Of a DNA stretch of 64,000 nucleotides, positions 22,905 to 34,889 are shown piece by piece. Position 1 is the first letter of the stretch, and every line of letters begins with the position of its first letter. Source of the DNA: Myotis daubentonii (lineage: Eukaryota > Chordata > Mammalia > Chiroptera > Vespertilionidae); NCBI RefSeq assembly GCF_963259705.1, contig NC_081848.1, forward strand, positions 51,669,408 to 51,733,407, in the 5' to 3' direction. The notes beneath the pieces are model-generated. The model was not told where the DNA came from. It saw nothing but the letters and a program-made list of their open reading frames with translations, and did not search any database. Position numbers and translations under genes: made by a program.

Positions 22905-23050
22905 AACAAAAGAACATTGGCCTCTGGAGTACTGCTTGCAGGCCTGGCCATTGAAATTCAAGGAGAACTGGGCAAACCTGGAGAAGTTCCAGAGAAGGGC
23001 AGCTGAAAGAAGAGGAAGCCGAGAGCCACTACCTTCCCATGGATTCTAAG
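22905..23050 (+). repeat. Possible CR1/L3 LINE reverse transcriptase remnant
   Basis: The open frame here reads LEYCLQAWPLKFKENW and LEKFQRRAAERR, close to the conserved tail of CR1/L3 reverse transcriptases (LEYCxxxWxPxxKKDIxxLEKVQRRA). Only about 45 residues can be followed before a stop at 23047. This is a very old fragment. Confidence 0.55.
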
Positions 23051-25180
23051 ACAAACAGGACTCCATTGTTGGGAAAAGTTGGAAATGCCAAAGTCTACAA
23101 AATCACAGGGCACAAGGTCAAAACTGTGGGCTTATTACCTCAAGATCAGGAAAAGCAGTGTTCATGGCAGCAAATGTAGTAGAAATGACCCAGACTCCAG
23201 AGTGAGATAGACTGACTGCCGCTCCATAGAAGCCACTCCCTTGGGGAAAATGTTGTCATCTCCCTGAGTCTGGAGAAAGGGGAAAGATTACTTTCTTGGT
23301 GGCCCAAGGATGAGAATTCACATCCATCTGCTTAAAGACCCTGCCCCTCAGCAGATGTTCAAGGAGTGGCAACTCTCCTTAGAAATGAATGCGAGGAAAG
23401 GTGGCCTTTGTGTGAGTGCCACTTCACACGTCATCGTACTTTTGTATTGCTGGAGGCAGCCTAAGCTAAGCCTCCAACTGGAGTCAATCTGGGTTTATAT
23501 GAATTGGTGAGTTGGTTTATAATTGGCTAAAAGGCAAATGACAGACGTTTGAGTAATGCTTTGTGTTTCAGAGGTTGACATCGCAGAGACTGAACATCCC
23601 AGCCTCAGGCACGCTGTTTCTTGGTACCCTCCCACCACCCATCGCCAGCATGGAGCAGAGCCCTGAAGGAATGGACCACTAGAGTGCCCAAAGGAGTGGG
23701 TGTAGGGGTGCGGAGGATGGGGCGATGGCACATCCAATACCAAGGATGAGTTTGCTGCTTCAAGCCTGCATGTTTCCAGGGGTGTTTCAGACCGTGGCTT
23801 TTCTCTCTCTTTAAGCTTGGCTTGGCACTGAGGAGTAACTCCTCTGACCGCCTCCGCCCACTTTACTGGGAGCCATTGTCCCTGAGTGCAAATTCCCTCT
23901 TGAACATTACAAATGCCCATAGTTGCCTGGCTTCCCTTCAGAAACCATGCAGATTACTTTAAGTGCTCAGCCCAGGGAGTAGATAATTCATCTCACCTTC
24001 CATTTGCTATCTGCCTTACAGCTGTGCCCCTGATGTGCTGTAGCTGTTTTCTGCCACAATGCTATTGTTTGGGCAAATATTCTCATCTGGTTACACGACT
24101 GTTGAAACTTGCCTGTAAAACGATGAGCCATTTGCGGCAGGGCCATAGCCAAGGGAATTAGTCGCTATTAAAATCATGTTCAAACCAGGGCGTTGCCAAG
24201 GTGCTGACACTGGGGAAGCTGCCGGAGGGGCTTGGCTCCTTAACAAAGACTCAAAGATGGCAGGATCTCAGTGGGGTTTCTAAATCTTGGGCGGACATAC
24301 AATTTGAGGTTGAGAAGTCACCTGGAGACCACTCCAAAGCCCTTAGTGAGTGAAACCTCCTGGGTGTTAAAATATTTTAATACACAAGAGCCAGAGGTAG
24401 CCTGAAGTATGCAGGTAACATAGGGAACCTCCAAGATGGGGACCGAGGTGAGGAAGAAGGTGAAGAAAAGCATGTCAATGACCCATTTTTCACTTGCTCC
24501 ATTATACAGAACTGTTCATCAACCCCTGACACTTATCCAAACAGCAGTTAATAAACTAGCAGGTTCCTGCTTGTAACTGAGAGTTGTAAATGGTTGTAAA
24601 GTGAGCCGAGTGTACATGGTGGAGTGGTGTGTGTGATGTATCCCAGCAAGACATGCCCACACTTTTCATTTTTGTCAAGTCTGGATTGGCCTGACAGAGG
24701 GGCCGGTGGCATGAGTGATGTAAGCAGCCGAGGACCTGATATCTCTCCTGTTTTAGTTCAGGATGTATTTGAACGTTGGTCCTCAGCAGCAGGCTGATGC
24801 TTCCAGTGGCATTTTTCTTCAGCCGGTGTTGGTGTTAATTTGATTCTCTGGTCCCACCCAGGCTCATCTCTCCAGGTGGGGGGAGGGTGCAACAGGACTG
24901 GAAGGATGAGAGAGTTGAAGCTCCGTAGCTAGAACAGTGGCCTTCCCACTTGTATTTTACTGTCACATCTTCCAGAAGAATTTTTAAAAACTATGCACCC
25001 TTTTGCACATGTTTAAGTTGACATCCAAAATATTCCATCATTAGTTAAATAGCTGAAAATAATGTAATTTATGATACATTGTAAATATTAATTTTAAAAA
25101 TAAAGCAGAAATATAATTATTTCAATGTATCCAATAGAATATAAATATCATAAACCTTAATTCTCATTATTATCTTTTAA
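23051..25180. other. Unassigned, largely unique sequence
   Basis: No gene or named repeat is supported over about 2.1 kb. A 141-codon minus-strand frame (23495-23920) has no recognisable domain and is not used. Confidence 0.4.
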
Positions 25181-25194
25181 AAAATACATATGCA

Positions 25195-25437
25195 GCCTTA
25201 GCCAGTTTTGCTCAGTGGATAGAGCGTCGGCCTGAGGACTGAAGGGTCCCAGGTTCAATTCTGGCCAAGGGCACATGCCTGAGTTGCAGATTCAATCCCC
25301 AGTAGGGGGCATGCAGGAGGCAGCCGATCAATGATTCTCTCTCATCACTGATGTTTCTATCTCTCTATCCCTCACCCTTCCTCCTTAAAATCAATTTAAA
25401 AATATATGTTATATATTAAAAAATACAAAAAAATACA
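25195..25437 (+). mobile_element. Ves SINE with target duplication
   Basis: Full-length Ves: tRNA head with ttgctcagtggatagagcg and ggttcaattctgg, hairpin region, CT block and AT-rich tail. The flanking 14-bp duplications are aaaatacatatgca (25181-25194 and 25438-25451). Confidence 0.95.
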
Positions 25438-25451
25438 AAAATACATATGCA

Positions 25452-25967
25452 AATCTTTTAATGTCTAATATTTGACATTGTGACTTTTCTTCCATTCCAT
25501 TTCATACTGCATTTTAGCCTAATTGTTTTAATTTATAATTTTTACTGATTACTTAATACTTCTCCTGCAACAAAACTAAGTATATAAATTGAAGATTTTA
25601 ATGAAGTCACCTGGAGACCACCGTGAAAAGTGGACTTTTCCTGTGAAAATCAAATAATCTGTTTGTAATAGCAAATAAAAAGGAGTCTAAATCAGTGTTC
25701 AGAATAATATAAAACACTTCATACCTCTTACATGTTATTTTTACTTAAAATTAATGTTTTTGAAGGGAGACAAACATGAAGTTTATCATCTCCTTTTCTT
25801 GAAATACACAATATGAAAATAAGACAAGGATCAAGACCAAATCAATATGAGTTCTCTGCAAGCTCTTTTCCTTTACTGAAAAGGGAGAGAATGTGGAGAA
25901 GGCACACACCTCCTAGATTAGTCTTTCCCAGCATGGTTTTTAGGAACGTTGAGTATTCTAAGTCTAG

Positions 25968-25969
<2 letters not shown>
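25452..25969. other. AT-rich unassigned sequence
   Basis: No gene or named repeat recognised. Confidence 0.35.
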
Positions 25970-26018
<49 letters not shown>

Positions 26019-26457
26019 AGAAGAAGAGGAGGAGGAGGAGGAGGAGGAGGAGGAGGAGGAGGAGGAGGAGGAGGAGGAGGAGGAGGAGGAGGAGGAGGAG
26101 GAGGAGGAGGAGGAGGAGGAGGAGGAGGAGGAGGAGGAGGAGGAGGAGGAGGAGGAGGAGGAGGAGGAGGAGGAGGAGGAGGAGGAGGAGGAGGAGGAGG
26201 AGGAGGAGGAGGAGGAGGAGGAGGAGGAGGAGGAGGAGGAGGAGGAGGAGGAGGAGGAGGAGGAGGAGGAGGAGGAGGAGGAGGAGGAGGAGGAGGAGGA
26301 GGAGGAGGAGGAGGAGGAGGAGGAGGAGGAGGAGGAGGAGGAGGAGGAGGAGGAGGAGGAGGAGGAGGAGGAGGAGGAGGAGGAGGAGGAGGAGGAGGAG
26401 GAGGAGGAGGAGGAGGAGGAGGAGGAGGAGGAGGAGGAGGAGGAGGAGGAGGAGGAG
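25970..26457. repeat. Very long (AG)n-(AAG)n-(GGA)n purine tract
   Basis: About 22 AG units, a few AAG units, then GGA from about 26027 to 26457, roughly 143 consecutive units without a visible interruption. The whole 488 bp is purine on the plus strand. Long open frames here (poly-Glu, poly-Arg, and poly-Ser on the other strand) are artefacts. Such tracts can form triplex or G-rich structures, are length-unstable, and are easily mis-sized in assemblies. Confidence 0.97.
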
Positions 26458-27299
26458 TTGTTTTGCCCTACATTCATTGGTTATAAAGGAAATGAGGCCT
26501 GGATGCTTTGGTTACTTCTCACCAGTACTCACTCTCTGCTGTACTCTTTAACAGGCTCTCCTGTGAGAAAAAAGATTTTCTTTGCTAATATTTGGGGGGA
26601 TGATTGAGAGAGGTGGTTAAATGAAAATTAGTATCCCTCTACCACAGTATATCTGAAGTTATAAGATCCCAGTGTGTAACAAAACCTACTTTTCTAAAGC
26701 ATCACTTTCTCTTAATGGAAATGCATATTAGGCAGAAGAAAAGACCAATAACAAAGCAATGGGGCCTGGATTAAAGGAGGCTTAATAAATACCAATATTT
26801 CAAACGTCACTCCAAGGCAAAGCCCAATATGGGTATTTATGGGGAAAAGGAGTTTCAGGTGCCCCTTTTGTAAAGTAAGAGAAGGGCAGTTGTGATCTCT
26901 GTGCAAATGCTGAAAAAATAATAAAAAAACCTCAAACCTAAATGCCTGCATGAATATTCTTGCAGCAGAAGTATGGCTTCCTTCTCATCATGTTTCACTT
27001 TTATCTGTTGAACTGAATGTGGGTACATCTGATTGACAGAGCCTAAATGTCATGCAGAAGAACCCTGGCTGTATGGGGTCTAGCAAATAGAAGGGTCTTT
27101 TCCTATCCAGTTTCTGCATTATCAGAAAGCATCTAGAAGACGATTGAAATTAATATTGAGCAACCTGGTCTGTGATATCCACACAACTGGAAAAGCCTAC
27201 AAAGAGTTGGCTAGGCTTGAAAGATAGAAAACTTAGACAAACCCCTCAAACTCACAAGACAAGCTGAATTTATCATCTCCATTCCTGTTACCAAAACTC
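26458..27299. other. Unassigned sequence
   Basis: No gene or named repeat recognised. Confidence 0.35.
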
Positions 27300-27630
27300 C
27301 TAAGCATGTACCCAACCTTGTTTCTTCTCCTGGGTTTCCTGTCTCAGTGAAGGCCCCAGCATTCACTCAAGAAATTGGAATATCCATATTTGTTGTTTCC
27401 TTCTCCTCCCACCCCAGCCTACTAATTCTCCCTCCCTGGTATCTTTCAGATCTGTTCCCTTCCCTCTTTCCTCATGGTCAGTGTCTTGTTTATAGACCTT
27501 CATCCTCTCTTACCTGGACATATGTACTTGATCTCTAACATGCCTCCCTGCAACCAGTCTCTGGTCTCTATATCGATAATGCTAAAGTAATGCTATAACA
27601 ATATAAATTAGGACTTCCTATCTCCTTGAG

Positions 27631-27797
27631 CAATAATGCTCAACCCTTGCCACACATTAGAGTCACCTGGGGAGCTTTTAAGGTCCCAGTGCCCATGCCA
27701 CTCCACAGACCAATTAAATTGGAATCCCTGTGTGGGACCCAGACACCGATATTTTTTAAACACCCCCATCAATGCATGGTCAAGGTTGAGAACTGCT
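27631..27797 (+). mobile_element. MER5A hAT-Charlie MITE
   Basis: Diverged ends around tgctcaacccttgcc and ggttgagaactgctg. The core reads agagtcacctggggagct, agaccaattaaattgga and gatattttttaaac, the MER5A pattern. Confidence 0.88.
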
Positions 27798-28172
27798 GTT
27801 GCATGCAAGAGGCTAGTCTCAATCTAGTTTCAAAACCATAGGCTGTTACTTCCCACACCTAAGCTTCAGCCACACCAACTATTTCTTGGTCCTCCAAGCA
27901 TGCCCTGCCTCTCACCTCTCTGACTTTGTATATGGCATGCTCCTGCCACTGCCTGTAATTCCCTTCCTACCCTCTTGACCTAGAAACTCCTACATGTTCA
28001 TGAATATACTATTCCACTGAAGCTATGCTCTCTACTCTTTGTACCTTCCATCATGACAGTACTTTTCCACTGTGTAATAATTGATTTATTTGCATGGTCA
28101 CCTTCCCCATTAGAACCCTGGGCTAATTGAAAACAGAAAACTGACCCCTGTCTGTGTCTCCAATGCCTAGCC

Positions 28173-28324
28173 CAGTGGTAGGCAAATTGCGGCTCGTGAG
28201 CCACGTGCGGCTCTTTGGCCCCTTGAGTGTGGCCACGAAGTTTCAATCGCAGTGTACATGCACACCCGCATATGGTATTTTGTGGAAGAGCCACACTCAA
28301 GAGTCCACAGTTTGCCGACCACTG
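28173..28324 (+). mobile_element. Short hAT MITE of the CAGTGGTCGGCAAAC family
   Basis: 152 bp with ends CAGTGGTAGGCAAATTG and CAGTTTGCCGACCACTG and a perfect 8-bp duplication GCCTAGCC (28165-28172 and 28325-28332). The interior has gcggctctttggccccttga and its inverted counterpart near the other end, so it can fold into a long stem. It shares the cacgaagtttcaatc segment with the element at 52860 but lacks both the transposase and the reverse transcriptase fragment. Confidence 0.94.
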
Positions 28325-28395
28325 GCCTAGCCCATTTCAGTTGACTCTCCAGCACACATGTGCTGAACGAATGAGTAAATGAATTAATGAATCAA

Positions 28396-29689
28396 TGAGG
28401 CATATGAAGCAATTGACTTCATGTGGTTCACCCACTCCTCCAATTCACTATCCTATACTAAGTATGTTAATTAAGGAAAAGGCCCACACCCAAGTTTTTC
28501 TCTATCAAATATTCCCATTTGCATCTCTGGAGATACAGAGGAACATTAAAAGTAATGAAAACCATACAGGCCTGATGGGATATTAATATCCAAGTCCTCC
28601 TCTTTAAGGTAAGGGAAATGCTTTCATTTTGGTCATATTTGGATGCTCAAATACTCAACTCTTTTTAAAATTATTATTATTTGGAAATCCTCCTCTGGGT
28701 CCATTATATCAGAATGCATGCCTCTAGATATCAGGGCTTTTGTTAATAATTACAGAGAATTCTCAGTCTCTCCACCTGCAATTATTCAAGCATCTTCATC
28801 CTGTAACTCAATAACTCTGACCATTCTGTTGCAAATTCCCTACTGACATTTCTCTGCAATGCTGAGAGCTAAGTATGTTTTTCTCTCCAAAATTGACGGC
28901 CTTCATGTTCTTTCTCTCTTTCTTGTGCTTTCTCCCTCTTACTCTTGCTTTTCACCCACCCCACCTCAACTTTTCCCTGAGCGCTCCATCCTCTCCCTCT
29001 ATCTTTCTTTCCAGAAGAAGTCAGAGGTCAGATGGCAGGGTGAGCATCATTTGCAAAATTTCCTCAACCTGCAGAAATCATTTATCCCGATTTTTGTCTT
29101 TACACTTATCTCCTCTCATCTATGGGAATTATGTTTCAAGACCCCCAGAGGATGCCTCTACCTGGATGAGAGCCTCAGATAGATCCTGGGCTTCAAACTA
29201 TTACTCTGTTCAGCCTCTTTATCGCTCAACTCCACTTTCCTCTGTGTTCATTATCAGGCATGTTCTCTCTACATGGAGGGCCCTGTCAGCTAACATACTG
29301 CTAGCATAGCTGTTTCAATGGTAACAAAAGAAAAAAAGGCCCATTTTCCAACTGTTTCTAGTCAGGAAACAACTACAGGTGTCTAATACTGTATCTAGAC
29401 TAACGGGAGCTATCTGAGTGTAATACGGTCCAGGCAGAACCAGGATCAGGCTAGGGTAGAATATAGGAGCTGGGAGCCACAGAGCCAGAGGTGGAAAATA
29501 TGAGACACACATGCTGCCAACACTCCCTCACCCACAGCAAACATAACTAATCAATCCTGGCCCTCTAAACTGTGGGGCCCTGGAATCCTTTCAACACAAG
29601 CTCTACTGGTGAGTAGTTGAACCCTATTTGCCATCTGTGCATTAAACTATACAGCCAGTAGAGTTTCAGCACATACTAAGTATTTAATA
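28396..29689. other. Unassigned sequence, partly L2-like
   Basis: A pyrimidine-rich part (28870-29030) may be further L2. Nothing else is recognised. The overlapping 107- and 144-codon frames at 28859-29309 lack domains. Confidence 0.3.
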
Positions 29690-30372
29690 TATATTGGTTT
29701 AACAAAATAAAATCAAAACTACATTTGGCCCAAGGAGTGAACTTAGTAATGACGTGGATGAAAAGAGGCCACATGCTAACCTGACTAGCTCAGGGAAGGC
29801 ATATGTGGCAGCCTTGCAAACTCAGAGTCCTAAAGTAAGCACAAAGGATGGTCTTAAATTAAAACTTTTTAAACTAAAAAGAAATTTATGGTGGGTAGTC
29901 ATGTCCTATGCAGGTATCTTCCCTGACAAAGGTTAATCTTTACTGGGACTGAGTCTATTGTCTTTTTGCATCTACAATAACATATCGTTGGAATGTCCAA
30001 GTAATTTTCTTTTACCGAACCCTTCAAAACCACTCTACGGAGACCACAAATCCCTTCATTGTTATTGAGTTAAGTTGTTGACTGCTAACTATCCTGCACC
30101 CATCTAAGTAAAAGAAATATGTGTCTATCATTTTATTTTTTATCCAATCCCAGAGGTTTCTCCACTTTGCTTTTTCCCACCTCCCTAATCTATCAATAAC
30201 GGGTTTCATGTAACCCACTTACATCTCCTCTTTTGATTGTAATGTATAAAACTAGGTGCAAAACTGCCATTCTCCAGAGCATTATCTCAATCCGTTGAGA
30301 TTCTGCTTCCCAGCAACTGTCAATAGTTTGGCTCAAATAAACTCACAAAAAAATTCTTCACAGGTTTGAATG
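29690..30372 (+). mobile_element. Solo LTR of an old endogenous retrovirus (ERVL-like)
   Basis: The 3' part has LTR landmarks in order: TATA-like tgtataaaac (about 30243), the cattatctcaatccgttgag and attctgcttcccagcaact segments, and a polyadenylation signal aataaa (about 30337), ending near caggtttgaatg. This arrangement is familiar from ERVL-class LTRs. The 5' edge is a guess and no viral gene is attached. Confidence 0.55.
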
Positions 30373-30479
30373 TTTCGTACATTAACAATGGTGTGCCCAC
30401 CATTAGGAACCTGAGGTCAAAGCACTTTCATGGAATTAGAGGTGGGTGCAGTGCCCAAAGCCAGGAACCCACAGAGGGC

Positions 30480-30715
30480 CATGTGGGGAGTCACGTGGAC
30501 TGCTGCCACAGCCAACTGGTCTCCCTGTCTCTCATCTTGACCCTTCCCCCTTCTGACAATGCCTTCTCCATGCCACAGCCATTAATCACGACCTTGTTTG
30601 AAACCTTCTTTTATCTCCCACTGCTTTTAGGATAAAAACTGAGCCAAGGCTGCCAGGCTCAGTCCCTGACTCTCTCACTAGACTTACTTCCCCTGTGACT
30701 TCACCAAGCTGGGGT
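30480..30715 (+). repeat. L2 LINE fragment
   Basis: Contains a tgcttttaggataaaaactg segment and ccaaggctgccaggctcag, an L2 pattern. Confidence 0.5.
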
Positions 30716-31033
30716 ACTCTTACATATGCTATCTCATCTCATCGTCACCATCAACTATGAACAAGTCTTGTAAGTACAATGTTAAAGGTGAGAAAGTCTC
30801 ACCTGATCTTCAAGTTGATTGTGTTAATTAGCCAAAGTCATGGAACTGCCAAGTTTCTCCAGTGGAATTTTAATCCATTCCTTTCTGGTTTGAAATCTGT
30901 ATTCAGGAATAGCTAAGGCATTTATGGTTAATTTAGCTTTGCATATCAGACACTTTCTTTTCTTTTTACTAAAGCAGCAAAACAAAACTGACTATTCACC
31001 CCACTGGAACTCATTCATTCAAAGAGAGAATGA
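30716..31033. other. Unassigned, possibly a degraded MIR
   Basis: The atctcatctcatcgtcac stretch faintly resembles reverse MIR. No gene seen. Confidence 0.3.

Positions 31034-31082
<49 letters not shown>
31034..31082. repeat. (CA)n microsatellite
   Basis: About 24 uninterrupted CA units. Confidence 0.97.
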
Positions 31083-31089
<7 letters not shown>

Positions 31090-32046
31090 TGGCTGATTGG
31101 TTCATTTTCAGCCCATTGTGTTGGCACCATGTAGACAGAGCTTACTGGTGTGTGTAACTAGAGCTAACTTCCCAAAGAAGAGACTGTCCAAAAGTACTGT
31201 TTTTATTTTTTAATTTTATTTTACTTTTTCTTTTCTGTTCACATTTATTCAAATCTTGTGATGAGAAGAGGGAATTCCAAGAAAGGGTCCCATTGATGAG
31301 TCACCCCTTTCTGAGTGGGGATAGAATACATATAACTGAGTTTCACCCTCATTGCCAACCCAACCCCCCATAGTGCTGGTAAGCGTGAGATTTTGCTCCA
31401 ACTGCAAAGGGAGCCCTCTCCTGTCAGACCTGAGCTGCATTGGGAATGTAAAGGCCCAGGGCTGAAAGCCTTTCATGACACTCCGGAGCTGGAGTCTCTT
31501 TGGCCCTGACTGACAAGAGCATCCACACACCAGAGGGCAGCGCCTTCTCCCTGGCACCGCCATTTGGCTCAGCTGCAAAGACGAAAGAACCAAGCCTCAA
31601 AGGACGTACAGTGTTCCCCTGTGGGACGGAAGCCCATGCTGACCACATGAAAAATACCATTTCTTTCTGTCCGGCAGTCCACTGGCTCTGCAGGCTGGGA
31701 CCTGATGCTGCAGCTAGAGGCTGCACGTTGGACTGGAGTGCAGCAGAAAGGGTGTGGAGCGCTTCCTTAGCATTCACCACCGTGCTGGCGGGCTCCAAAG
31801 ATAAACAGTGCACCCATTCCCAGAAGGAGTTGGGGTTTGTTGCAACATCTCACAGCCATTAATCTCGGGGGAAAGTTGCAGGAGTTCTTCCAGTTTCCTT
31901 CTCCTAGAGCAGGCATGCTTGCTTTTATAAATGCAAAATGACTAATACGTAAACTTTACCCACCTGCACGGGGCTGTCACTTAGGTGATTTTCCCCATGC
32001 TCCTTGAGGGAGCTGTTTTTATCTGTGCTAGGAAAGGTCTGATTGA
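31083..32046. other. Unassigned, apparently unique sequence
   Basis: Frames of 114-129 codons open on both strands at 31249-31862. They overlap each other and have no recognisable domain, so no gene is called. Confidence 0.4.
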
Positions 32047-32061
32047 AAGAAAAAAGCTTCA

Positions 32062-32286
32062 GCCCTAGCTGGTTTGGCTCAGTGGATAGAGCATTAGCCT
32101 GCGGACTGAAGGGTCCCAGGTTCGATTCTAGTCAAGGGCACATGCCTGGGTTGCAGGCTCGATCCCCAGTAGGGGGTGTGTAGGAGGCAGCCGATCAGTG
32201 ATTCTCTCTCATCATTGATGTTTCTATCTCTCTCTCCCTCTCCCTTTATCTCTGAAATCAATAAAAATACTTTAAAAAAAAAAAAA
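32062..32286 (+). mobile_element. Ves SINE (first of a tandem pair)
   Basis: Full-length Ves with tRNA head (tggctcagtggatagagc, ggttcgattctag), atcattgatgtttct hairpin and A tail. The pair as a whole is bracketed by aaaaagcttcag (near 32051 and 32526-32537), the target duplication of this first insertion. Confidence 0.94.
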
Positions 32287-32297
32287 GGAAAGGAAAA

Positions 32298-32523
32298 CCT
32301 TGACCGGTTTGGTTCAGTGGATAGAGCGTTGGCCTGCGGACTGAAGGGTCCCAGGTTCAATTCCGGTCAAGGGCATGTACCTTAGTTGTGGGCACATCCC
32401 CAGTAGGGAGTGTGCGGGAGGCAGCTGATCTATATTTCTCTCTCATTGATGTTTCTAACTCTCTATCCCTCTCTCTTCCTCTTTGTAAAAAATCAAAGTA
32501 TTTTTTTTTAAAAAAAAAAAAAA
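32298..32523 (+). mobile_element. Ves SINE inserted at the A tail of the first
   Basis: A second Ves of a different subfamily (gggcatgtacc, tctaactctctatccctc, similar to the copy at 14318). It begins right after the first copy's A tail. The AAAAAAGGAAA-like sequence on both sides fits a duplication made when it inserted in that tail. Confidence 0.92.
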
Positions 32524-32571
32524 GGAAAAAGCTTCAGCTATCACTGCAAAAGTCAGTCTGCCTCTGAGAGT

Positions 32572-32782
32572 TTCTTTTTTATTTAATTTTATTTTAAAAT
32601 TTATTTTTAGAGAAAGCACAAAGGAGAGGGAGAGAAAGAGAAACATCCATCAGCTGCCTCCTGCACACCCTCTGCTGGGGATCAAGTCTAAAACCCAGGC
32701 GTGTGCCCTCACTAGGAATTGAACCCTCAACCTTTTGGTGCATGGGGCCCACACTCAACCAAATGAGCCATACCAGCCAGGG
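32572..32782 (-). mobile_element. Ves SINE, older copy
   Basis: Minus-oriented Ves running from an A-rich tail to a head ending ccataccagccaggg. The 10-bp duplication is ctctgagagt (32562-32571 and 32783-32792). The body is more diverged than the neighbouring pair. Confidence 0.9.
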
Positions 32783-32792
32783 CTCTGAGAGT

Positions 32793-33318
32793 CTTTCTTA
32801 AAGGTCAGTCACAGCAGAAGTGAGCCTGGCAGAGAAGTTGTGTCCAGACACCAGGGCTCTGGACCTCACTGCCAAAGATTTACACCAGGTTTTTGAGTCA
32901 ACCATGGCTTATCCTGCCCTGTGGTTGACAAAACACCAGCTGTGGGCATCTGGAATGTCACCAGAGCAAGAGAACTACAAAGGAGGCCAGACACTGTCAT
33001 GAACTTGAGCCTTGAGAAGCTTCTGCAAAGAAAGAATGGATGACCTGAACACTCTGTCATTCTCTAAAGCAGGGGCACCTCCTGGCCTTCTAATTCTGGC
33101 TGTGAGCATGAGGAATCCTAATTCCACCTGAATCCATCCTTCCCATGATAATACTCTAAGTTTAAATGGTCTATAAAAAGGTTTAGTTAACAATGAGGAA
33201 ACCCATCTAAGTACGTAAGGATTACCATTTATACAAACCTCTGTATATATCACATTTCAATTCTCAGGGGGTGGTGGGAGAAGGGACCTACAAGCAGGTC
33301 TTGTACAAATCCAAACCA
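32793..33318. other. Unassigned sequence
   Basis: No gene or named repeat recognised. Confidence 0.35.
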
Positions 33319-33968
33319 TCTATATATATAAAACCCTAATATGCAAATAGACCAAATGGCAGAACAACCGAACAACCAAGCAACTGGTCACTATGATGTG
33401 TGCTGACCAAAAGGGGGTGCATGCAGAACACGGCAGGCGTCGGCCATGGCAGGATGGTGGAGCAGATGAGCAGGGGCGCCAGACCAAGGTGGGGCGCCAG
33501 TTGCCATCATCAGGGCTAGCCTCTGGTGGTTACTGAAAATTCTTTGTTCCTGAATGCTGCGGTCCTGCCTGGCCCTCACACCCGCTGCTGGTGCCCGATG
33601 CCAGTCCCGATCGCTCGGCATCGTCAGCAGGTGTGACAGCGGCTGCTGGCCCGCTTGCCTCTGAGGGCTTCTCCACCTCCCCATGCTCCTGAGGGGCAAT
33701 AGGGGCAGCAGCTGCTGCTCACACCTGCTGCTGGTGCCGGCCCCAATTGCTCCGTGCCATCAATGGGTGCAAGTGGGGCTGGCACTGTCAGTGCATGGGA
33801 GAGGTGGCAGCGGGAGCGGGGCTGCTGGCAAACAGGGGACCAGGGGCCGCAGCAGGAGGGGCTGGGCGGGGGTGCAGAGGATGGGCCAAGACCCGCCCCT
33901 GTGCCCACCACAACCTCGTGGCCCACAGTTCCTTTCATGGTGCACGAATTCATGCACTGGGCCCCTAG
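33319..33968 (+). mobile_element. HeliBat-type Helitron with intact ends
   Basis: Begins TCTATATATATAAAACCC after A (33318). Ends with the hairpin gtgcacgaattcatgcac, then GGGCCCCTAG before T (33969). The ctaatatgcaaatagacc motif near the start is typical. The interior is GC-rich and opens several overlapping frames of about 70-143 codons, all without domains. Confidence 0.93.
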
Positions 33969-33969
33969 T

Positions 33970-34534
33970 ATATATATAGAAGGCATCATCCATATAGAAC
34001 ACAGTGTGACTAGTGTCCCACTGCTCTGCAAGCAGAAAAAATATTCTTGATTCACAAAAGTAGAAACTGAGGCTCAGAGGATGACCTGGACATGGGCACA
34101 TGGGTAAAGTAAGGACTAGAATTATCTTCGATCTGACTCTTTGCCCACTGATCTTTCTATTTGACCTTATCCCTTCCCCCCATCCCTGGACTTTGGTGGG
34201 TTTTCCAATATCTACGGCCTTCTGAAGGCTGTAATTCAGTCACTAGGACTAAAGAGATGGTTAGAGGAATTGAGAGCCTTAAAACAAAGCCCACACCAGT
34301 AGGTGAGGCTCCAAGCTGCTGAGTTGCCCAATTTCCTTAACCTCACTAGGAGCACAGCCAGGCTCTATGCCAGGAGTGTGAGCTGAGAACACACTCCCAT
34401 GGAGCTAAGAGGAGTCTGGGCAGAAAAATTTTACCTGTGTGGAAATGTTATTTGTTAAGAAGTTCATGCCAAGCAAATGCCCCTAGAAAAATCCTTTACA
34501 ATGTAATCATCAATGACAACACCAACAGAAAAGC
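33970..34534. other. Unassigned sequence
   Basis: No gene or named repeat recognised. Confidence 0.35.
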
Positions 34535-34680
34535 CCAGCATATTCACATAGCATATTCTGGCTTTCAACATTCTCTTACATATATTATTCCACATTTTAT
34601 AGATAGGGAAAGAAATATCCTCAAAGCATGAAGTCACTTTGCCCAATGTTGCACAAGTGATTATTGCATTTTCATTGAAA
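34535..34680 (-). repeat. MIR SINE
   Basis: Reverse MIR pattern: acatatattattccacatt, ttatagatagggaaagaa and agtcactttgcccaatgt. Confidence 0.7.
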
Positions 34681-34889
34681 GATTTTTGTGATGCGCTCAG
34701 AAAAAGAGAGAGAGAAAAAAACAACAAAGAAAAGAGAATAATGCCATTTGCCTCAGTTTGCCAAGTTTTATGCCATGTACTAGGGATACCAAGAAGCATA
34801 AAATGCAGTCTTGCCCTTGGTTGCAGTAGACTTGGTAAATTTAGACACATGCATAACAAATTCTAGAATTTTGAGGAAAGAACCTGTCA

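Larger units (their letters stand above)
27300..28395 (+). repeat. L2 LINE carrying nested elements
   Basis: L2 segments include cacaccaactatttcttgg, ccatgccact-type blocks, aaaactgacccctgtctgtg and, after the hAT, gtgctgaacgaatgagtaaa. MER5A (27631-27797) and a hAT MITE (28173-28324) interrupt it. The 5' part, before 27600, is less certain. Confidence 0.6.

Noticed and set aside
24314..25620. A 19-bp exact repeat, gaagtcacctggagaccac, at 24314 and 25602
   Set aside because: The match does not extend on either side, so chance or remnants of an unrecognised repeat are as likely as a meaningful duplication.
25813..26607. Open frame of 264 codons rich in glutamate (and poly-Arg, poly-Ser frames)
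   Set aside because: It is produced entirely by the GGA/AG repeat. The flanking residues show no domain and all frames are open for the same reason.
31249..31862. Overlapping frames of 114-129 codons on both strands
   Set aside because: Mutually overlapping on opposite strands, without domains, splice context or start context.
33624..34101. Several frames of 73-143 codons on both strands
   Set aside because: They lie mostly in the GC-rich interior of a Helitron. Many frames are open together and none resembles Rep or helicase.
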